This document shows, piece after piece, positions 22,886 through 26,032 of a stretch of 26,032 bases of DNA; positions within the stretch are counted from its first letter, which is position 1; each line of letters begins with the position of its first letter. The translations under genes were made by a program, and so were the position numbers. The stretch covers positions 1 through 26,032 of the forward strand of contig JAKCEW010000012.1 in the NCBI GenBank assembly GCA_023539445.1, in the 5' to 3' direction. The notes under the pieces are model-generated. The model saw nothing but the letters and a program-made list of their open reading frames with translations. It was not told the origin of the DNA and ran no database searches. Source of the stretch: Candidatus Terraquivivens yellowstonensis (GTDB lineage Archaea; Thermoproteota; Nitrososphaeria_A; Caldarchaeales; Wolframiiraptoraceae).

Positions 22886-24754
22886 ATGAGGTCGGAAACT
22901 ATTTTAAAGGTCGACCTTACGAAGGGCAGTATTTCCAAGGAGACTGTTGATCCAGCAGTTCTCAGGAACTATATGGGAGGTAAGGGGCTGGCTGCCTACT
23001 ATCTGTTTAACGAGATACCGCCAAGGGTTCCTGCGTTCAGCGCAGAGAACAAGGTAGCGATAATGTGCGGTCCTTTGATAGGGACTGTCGCGCCTAGCTC
23101 CGTGAAATTCTGCGTGGCGACAAAATCTCCCCTGACCGGGGGTTGGACAGATGGTTATGCGAGCGGAACATGGGCTGACATGCTAAGGGCGGCAGGTTAC
23201 TATGGAATTATAATCGGCGGCATCGCCGAGAAACCGACTTACCTTTACATAGAGGACGACAAGGTCGAGCTCCGTGATGCGTCCGACCTATGGGGCGCCA
23301 ACACTTACGAGACGACAAGGCTACTAAAAGAGAGGCACAGATCCGATATAGAGCCCATGGTTTTGACGATAGGTCCTGCTGCAGAAAAGCTGGCGTTGAT
23401 AACGACTGTCATAGCCGAGTACAGGGCTGCGGGTCGTGGTGGCGTTGCCGCTGTCTTAGGCTTCAAGAAGCTCAAGGCCATCGTGGTTAAGGGTCACAAA
23501 GAAATACCTGTCGCTAACCCTGAGAAGCTAGAAGAGGCAGCAAAGGTTGCTAGGGAGAAGCTGATAAAGAACCCAATAACCGGTGTAAGAGGAAGGCACC
23601 AGCAGATGGGCACTTCGAACATAGTGCTCGGCGTGAATGCCGCGGGTGCCCTTCCAACTAGGAACTTCCAGACGGGCGTCTTTGAGTATGCCGAAGATAT
23701 AAGCGGTGAGAGCTTCAGAGATACACTATGGATGGGAGGACAGAGAAGAAGGCCATGTCCAAGGTGCATAAACCAGTGTACGCACGTTGCTATAATAGAG
23801 TCCGGAAAGTGGGCGGGAATCGTGGATGAGGGGCCTGACTACGAAAACCTCACTATGCTCGGATCAAACTGTGGTATTTCGGATAAGAACACGATAGCGA
23901 CTGCAGAGTTCCTCTGTGACCTATATGGTCTTGAGGGCATATCGGCTGGAAACACGATAGGTTTCCTCATGGAGTGCTTCGAGAAAGGGCTTATAACAAA
24001 AGAGGATACTGACGGCGTAAATCTCAGGTTCGGTAACGAGGATGCGTTAATAGAGGCCCTAGTTAGAGGAGGGACTGTCACCGGCAAGCTCGGAAAGCTC
24101 GTGGCAATGGGTGTAAGGAGGGCGGCAGACACAATAGGACAGGGATCACAGAAATTCGCTATGCATGTTAAGGGCTTAGAGATGCCGGCATACGAGCCTA
24201 GAGCTGCCTTCGGCATGGGCCTTTGCTATGCAAGGTCCGACAGGGGCGCATGCCACCTGAGGCCTTGGACGTTCGGAGCAGAGTGCTTAGGACTTGCACC
24301 TAGAGAGCCTCCTTACCTACCTTACGACATACAAGGAAAGGGTGCATGGGTTAAGACGCTAAACGACGTGTTTGCTGCCGTAGACTGCACGGGCGTCTGC
24401 TTATTCATTACGTTTGGCGTCGATGCCGTAGAAGACATCCTGCCGATGGTAAACGCCGCGACAGGCTTTAACTATACGGCTGAGGAATACGTAAAGGTCG
24501 GAGAAAGAGCGAGCAACCTAACAAGGGCCTTCTGGTTCAGGGAGGTAAGTGACTTCGGAAGGGATTACGACACGCTACCATGGAGGTGCTTGCATGAGCC
24601 GCTGCCTTCAGGTCCTGCAAAGGGAAAGACTGTTCCGCTAGAGCCGATGCTGAACGATTACTACAAGGCTGCTGGATGGGACGCCAACGGCAAGCCGACG
24701 AAGGCCAAGCTACAGGAGCTTGGATTGGATTTCGTCATCAACAAGATATATTAA
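22886..24754 (+). CDS. Aldehyde ferredoxin oxidoreductase family protein (AOR 2)
   Basis: Second tungstopterin-type oxidoreductase, 622 residues. The [4Fe-4S] ligands are C291, C294 and C298 (CPRCINQC) and C505. Pterin motifs are YMGGKGLAAYYL (29-40), DLYGLE (345-350) and a complete DCTGVC (500-505), unlike AOR 1, whose second motif is degenerate. The catalytic-region segment DEGPDYENL is kept. It differs from AOR 1 along its whole length (for example ASGTWADMLRAAG versus SGGYIGTEMAKAG), so the two are old paralogues of different subfamilies rather than a recent duplication. A MoaD-like carrier gene follows after 124 nt, which suits a need for tungstopterin. The aldehyde substrate is unknown. 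Confidence 0.92.
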   Translation: MRSETILKVDLTKGSISKETVDPAVLRNYMGGKGLAAYYLFNEIPPRVPAFSAENKVAIMCGPLIGTVAPSSVKFCVATKSPLTGGWTDGYASGTWADMLRAAGYYGIIIGGIAEKPTYLYIEDDKVELRDASDLWGANTYETTRLLKERHRSDIEPMVLTIGPAAEKLALITTVIAEYRAAGRGGVAAVLGFKKLKAIVVKGHKEIPVANPEKLEEAAKVAREKLIKNPITGVRGRHQQMGTSNIVLGVNAAGALPTRNFQTGVFEYAEDISGESFRDTLWMGGQRRRPCPRCINQCTHVAIIESGKWAGIVDEGPDYENLTMLGSNCGISDKNTIATAEFLCDLYGLEGISAGNTIGFLMECFEKGLITKEDTDGVNLRFGNEDALIEALVRGGTVTGKLGKLVAMGVRRAADTIGQGSQKFAMHVKGLEMPAYEPRAAFGMGLCYARSDRGACHLRPWTFGAECLGLAPREPPYLPYDIQGKGAWVKTLNDVFAAVDCTGVCLFITFGVDAVEDILPMVNAATGFNYTAEEYVKVGERASNLTRAFWFREVSDFGRDYDTLPWRCLHEPLPSGPAKGKTVPLEPMLNDYYKAAGWDANGKPTKAKLQELGLDFVINKIY

Positions 24755-24768
24755 ACCAGCTTCAATCC

Positions 24769-24780
24769 TTTTTTTATTTT
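24769..24780 (+). terminator. T-rich terminator after AOR 2
   Basis: T7 followed by A and T4, 14 nt after the AOR 2 stop, with no strong stem. This is the usual form of an archaeal intrinsic terminator. Confidence 0.5.
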
Positions 24781-24794
24781 ACAGATTTTACTTG

Positions 24795-24828
24795 AAGCGG
24801 TAAAACTGCTTTTCTCTGCGAGAAGGGC
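24795..24828 (+). repeat. Two overlapping, mutually exclusive stem-loops upstream of the MoaD-like gene
   Basis: Stem 1: AAGCGGT-AAA-ACTGCTT (24795-24811, one G-U pair). Stem 2: GCTTTTCTC-TGC-GAGAAGGGC (24808-24828, nine pairs including two G-U). They share 24808-24811, so only one can form. They lie before the TATA box of the MoaD-like gene and after the AOR 2 T-run, so it is unclear which transcript would contain them. Confidence 0.45.
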
Positions 24829-24834
24829 TCTTAT

Positions 24835-24870
24835 GTTTAAATACTTCTTTTTGGATAACTAAGTTTGGTG
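24835..24870 (+). promoter_or_regulatory. TATA box and Shine-Dalgarno for the MoaD-like gene
   Basis: GTTTAAATAC (24835-24844) predicts a start near 24866. GGTG (24867-24870) lies eight nt before the TTG at 24879. The same short-leader plus GGTG plus TTG layout is seen at trpS and the zinc-ribbon gene. Confidence 0.5.
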
Positions 24871-24878
24871 CCGAAACC

Positions 24879-25154
24879 TTGGAGGCCGGCAAGAAAGAAG
24901 TTGTAGTGAAGTTTATGGGCTTTCTACGCGAAGTCGCAGGCCCAGAGATCACTGTACCCATCAAGGATAACTCCAAGATAGCAGACGTGTTACAGGACGT
25001 GCACAAAAGGCTGGAGCCCCTGATGGAAAAGGAGCTTTTAACGAAAGTTCTTAGGAATTCTAGGCTCGTGTTGAACGGCGTTTATGCACCAGACGAGACT
25101 GAGATAAACCCTGGGGACGTCCTTACAATAATAAGCCCTGCTGCTGGAGGGTAG
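24879..25154 (+). CDS. MoaD/ThiS-family ubiquitin-like sulfur carrier
   Basis: A 91-residue beta-grasp protein ending in the required Gly-Gly (residues 90-91, PAAGG). That terminus is adenylated by an E1-like enzyme and thiocarboxylated in molybdopterin/tungstopterin or thiamine synthesis. VVKFMGFLREVAGPE at the N-terminus, the VLNGVYAPDETEINPGD loop and VLTIISPAAGG are typical of MoaD. Its position right behind an AOR gene favours pterin synthesis, as MoaD-like genes often accompany AOR genes. A role as an archaeal ubiquitin-like modifier (SAMP) cannot be excluded. The start is TTG at 24879; there is no in-frame ATG near the N-terminus. Confidence 0.87.
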   Translation: MEAGKKEVVVKFMGFLREVAGPEITVPIKDNSKIADVLQDVHKRLEPLMEKELLTKVLRNSRLVLNGVYAPDETEINPGDVLTIISPAAGG

Positions 25155-25196
25155 GCCTGCTACCGGCAAGCTTTTCCAGAAGTTAATTACAGTGGC

Positions 25197-25215
25197 TGAT
25201 ATAGTATCATTTTTT
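25197..25215 (+). terminator. Stem-loop terminator after the MoaD-like gene
   Basis: TGATA-TAG-TATCA followed immediately by TTTTTT, 43 nt downstream of the stop codon. A short stem, but the layout is that of an intrinsic terminator. Confidence 0.5.
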
Positions 25216-25304
25216 ATAGCGCATGGTACGTAGTATACTCTTTAAAGGTACTCCAACAATCTCTTTCCCATATTATTTAATTTGGCCACAATGTTCTGCA
25301 CTGA

Positions 25305-25314
25305 GGTTTAAGTA
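25305..25314 (+). promoter_or_regulatory. TATA box for the ArsB/NhaD-like gene
   Basis: GGTTTAAGTA, centred 32 nt before the ATG at 25342. Predicted leader about six nt. Confidence 0.45.
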
Positions 25315-25341
25315 GCAACGTTTTCGAATTTCATCAAAACG

Positions 25342-25989
25342 ATGAGTTACTTAACATTGCATGGATTTGAAGCGTTTGGACATTTAAGAGCGTGGTTAGG
25401 CCTTATAGTTTTGATATTCCTAGTTGCTTCTTTAATACTTAGGAGTAGGAGGCCTAAGATTCCTGTCTGGTGTATTATGGCTTTCGCATCATTCATGGTC
25501 GTCTTATTGGGTTTAGTAGATTTTGATGAGATTGGCCGGGTTATTGATTTAGACGTCATATTATTCCTAATAGGTATGTTTAGCTTAGTGGGTCTTGCAA
25601 ATTCTTCAGGACTTCTAGAACTCGTATCCTTATGGTTCATTTCCATATTTCGTAGGAGAATTACATTAATTTACGGTTCATCGATACTCTTCGGCGTATT
25701 ATCTGCGTTCGCAGTTAACGATACAGTAGCTCTTATGGGTCCACCAATAGCTTACACCATATCCAAAGTCGCTGGCATAGACCCTAAATTCATGTTCCTA
25801 CTACTAGCTTTCTCACTAACTATAGGCTCTGTAATGACTCCTATAGGAAATCCTCAAAATCTGCTAATAGCTATCGAGTCAGGCATTGGGGCACCCTTCA
25901 TAACATTCATAACCAGGTTGACGATACCGACTATACTGAACATACTACTAACCACTTACGTAATGTCAAAGATCTTCGCTAATAATTAA
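25342..25989 (+). CDS. ArsB/NhaD (ion transporter superfamily) permease, N-terminal half
   Basis: A 215-residue membrane protein with about six hydrophobic segments. It matches the first half of ArsB/NhaD/CitM-type anion or Na+/H+ transporters: DLDVILFLIGMFSLVGLANSSGLLE, read in pieces, then SAFAVNDTVALMGPPIAY and GSVMTPIGNPQNLLIA with the family's GNPQN turn. Full members have about 400-430 residues in two halves. Here TAA at 25987-25989 ends the frame after one half. The remaining 43 nt are too short to tell whether the second half follows as a separate gene or by frameshift; frame +1 after the stop stays open to the window edge. Base composition is visibly more AT-rich than its neighbours (20 G+C in the 60 nt from 25381, against 37 of 60 in an AOR 2 stretch from 23401), suggesting a different origin. 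Confidence 0.7.
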   Translation: MSYLTLHGFEAFGHLRAWLGLIVLIFLVASLILRSRRPKIPVWCIMAFASFMVVLLGLVDFDEIGRVIDLDVILFLIGMFSLVGLANSSGLLELVSLWFISIFRRRITLIYGSSILFGVLSAFAVNDTVALMGPPIAYTISKVAGIDPKFMFLLLAFSLTIGSVMTPIGNPQNLLIAIESGIGAPFITFITRLTIPTILNILLTTYVMSKIFANN

Positions 25990-26032
25990 CGACATATTAG
26001 AGCTCTTCGGAGCGCCGCACATAAAGTATAGA

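Noticed and set aside
1-26032. CRISPR array, insertion sequence or integrase
   Set aside because: No regularly spaced direct repeats, no transposase or integrase motifs, and no terminal inverted repeats were seen.

Overview
The window is about 26 kb of a thermophile-type archaeal chromosome. The information-processing genes are archaeal: a GINS subunit directly followed by MCM, a Hel308 helicase, a type II methionine aminopeptidase, an archaeal TrpRS, a FAU-1 ribonuclease, and the archaea-only families UPF0147 and DUF1512. Promoters show an archaeal TATA box about 26 nt before the start. Tungsten-type aldehyde ferredoxin oxidoreductases and the GINS-MCM adjacency (also known in Sulfolobales) point to the TACK/Thermoproteota side, perhaps an Aigarchaeota- or Thaumarchaeota-related lineage. 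That placement is inference from gene content only.

Layout. 195-3297 (minus): a KaiC-like ATPase and a PriS-like primase with no spacer between them, then a C_GCAxxG_C_C redox protein and an acetoacetate decarboxylase-family protein. 3365-5367 (plus): trpS-map, with a 4-nt overlap, leaving from a TATA box apparently shared with the KaiC-like gene. 5359-6767 (minus): a zinc-ribbon protein and a DUF1512 membrane protein. 6911-11669 (plus): GINS, mcm, hel308. 11770-12936 (minus): tmk and a dual-specificity phosphatase overlapping by 4 nt, followed immediately by what looks like a complete C/D-box guide sRNA. 13133-15334 (plus): an ArsR-type regulator, two orphan ECF-type S components and a NikR regulator. 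15358-18682 (minus): AOR 1, UPF0147 and FAU-1. 18740-22303 (plus): a SagB-type nitroreductase and a P2-type Ca2+-ATPase-like pump. 22250-22741 (minus): a flavin reductase. 22886-25154 (plus): AOR 2 and a MoaD-like protein. 25342-25989 (plus): a half-length, AT-rich ArsB/NhaD-type permease.

How the genes fit together. The left and middle parts are mostly housekeeping: replication fork (GINS/MCM/Hel308), dTTP supply (Tmk), protein maturation (MAP) and tRNA charging (TrpRS). The right part is accessory redox metabolism: two tungstopterin enzymes, a ubiquitin-like sulfur carrier of the type used in pterin synthesis, and two probable flavoproteins, with metal and vitamin uptake or regulation nearby.

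Gene expression appears mixed. Many ATG/GTG genes look leaderless. Operon-internal genes, and several TTG-start genes, carry a GGTG- or GGAGG-like Shine-Dalgarno. This argues for shorter N-termini in several genes, and I used those starts. No tRNA, rRNA, CRISPR array, insertion sequence or integrase was found, and no stretch over 300 nt lacks a gene. The most interesting items are the C/D-box sRNA, the primase-KaiC pair and the leader/start-codon pattern.
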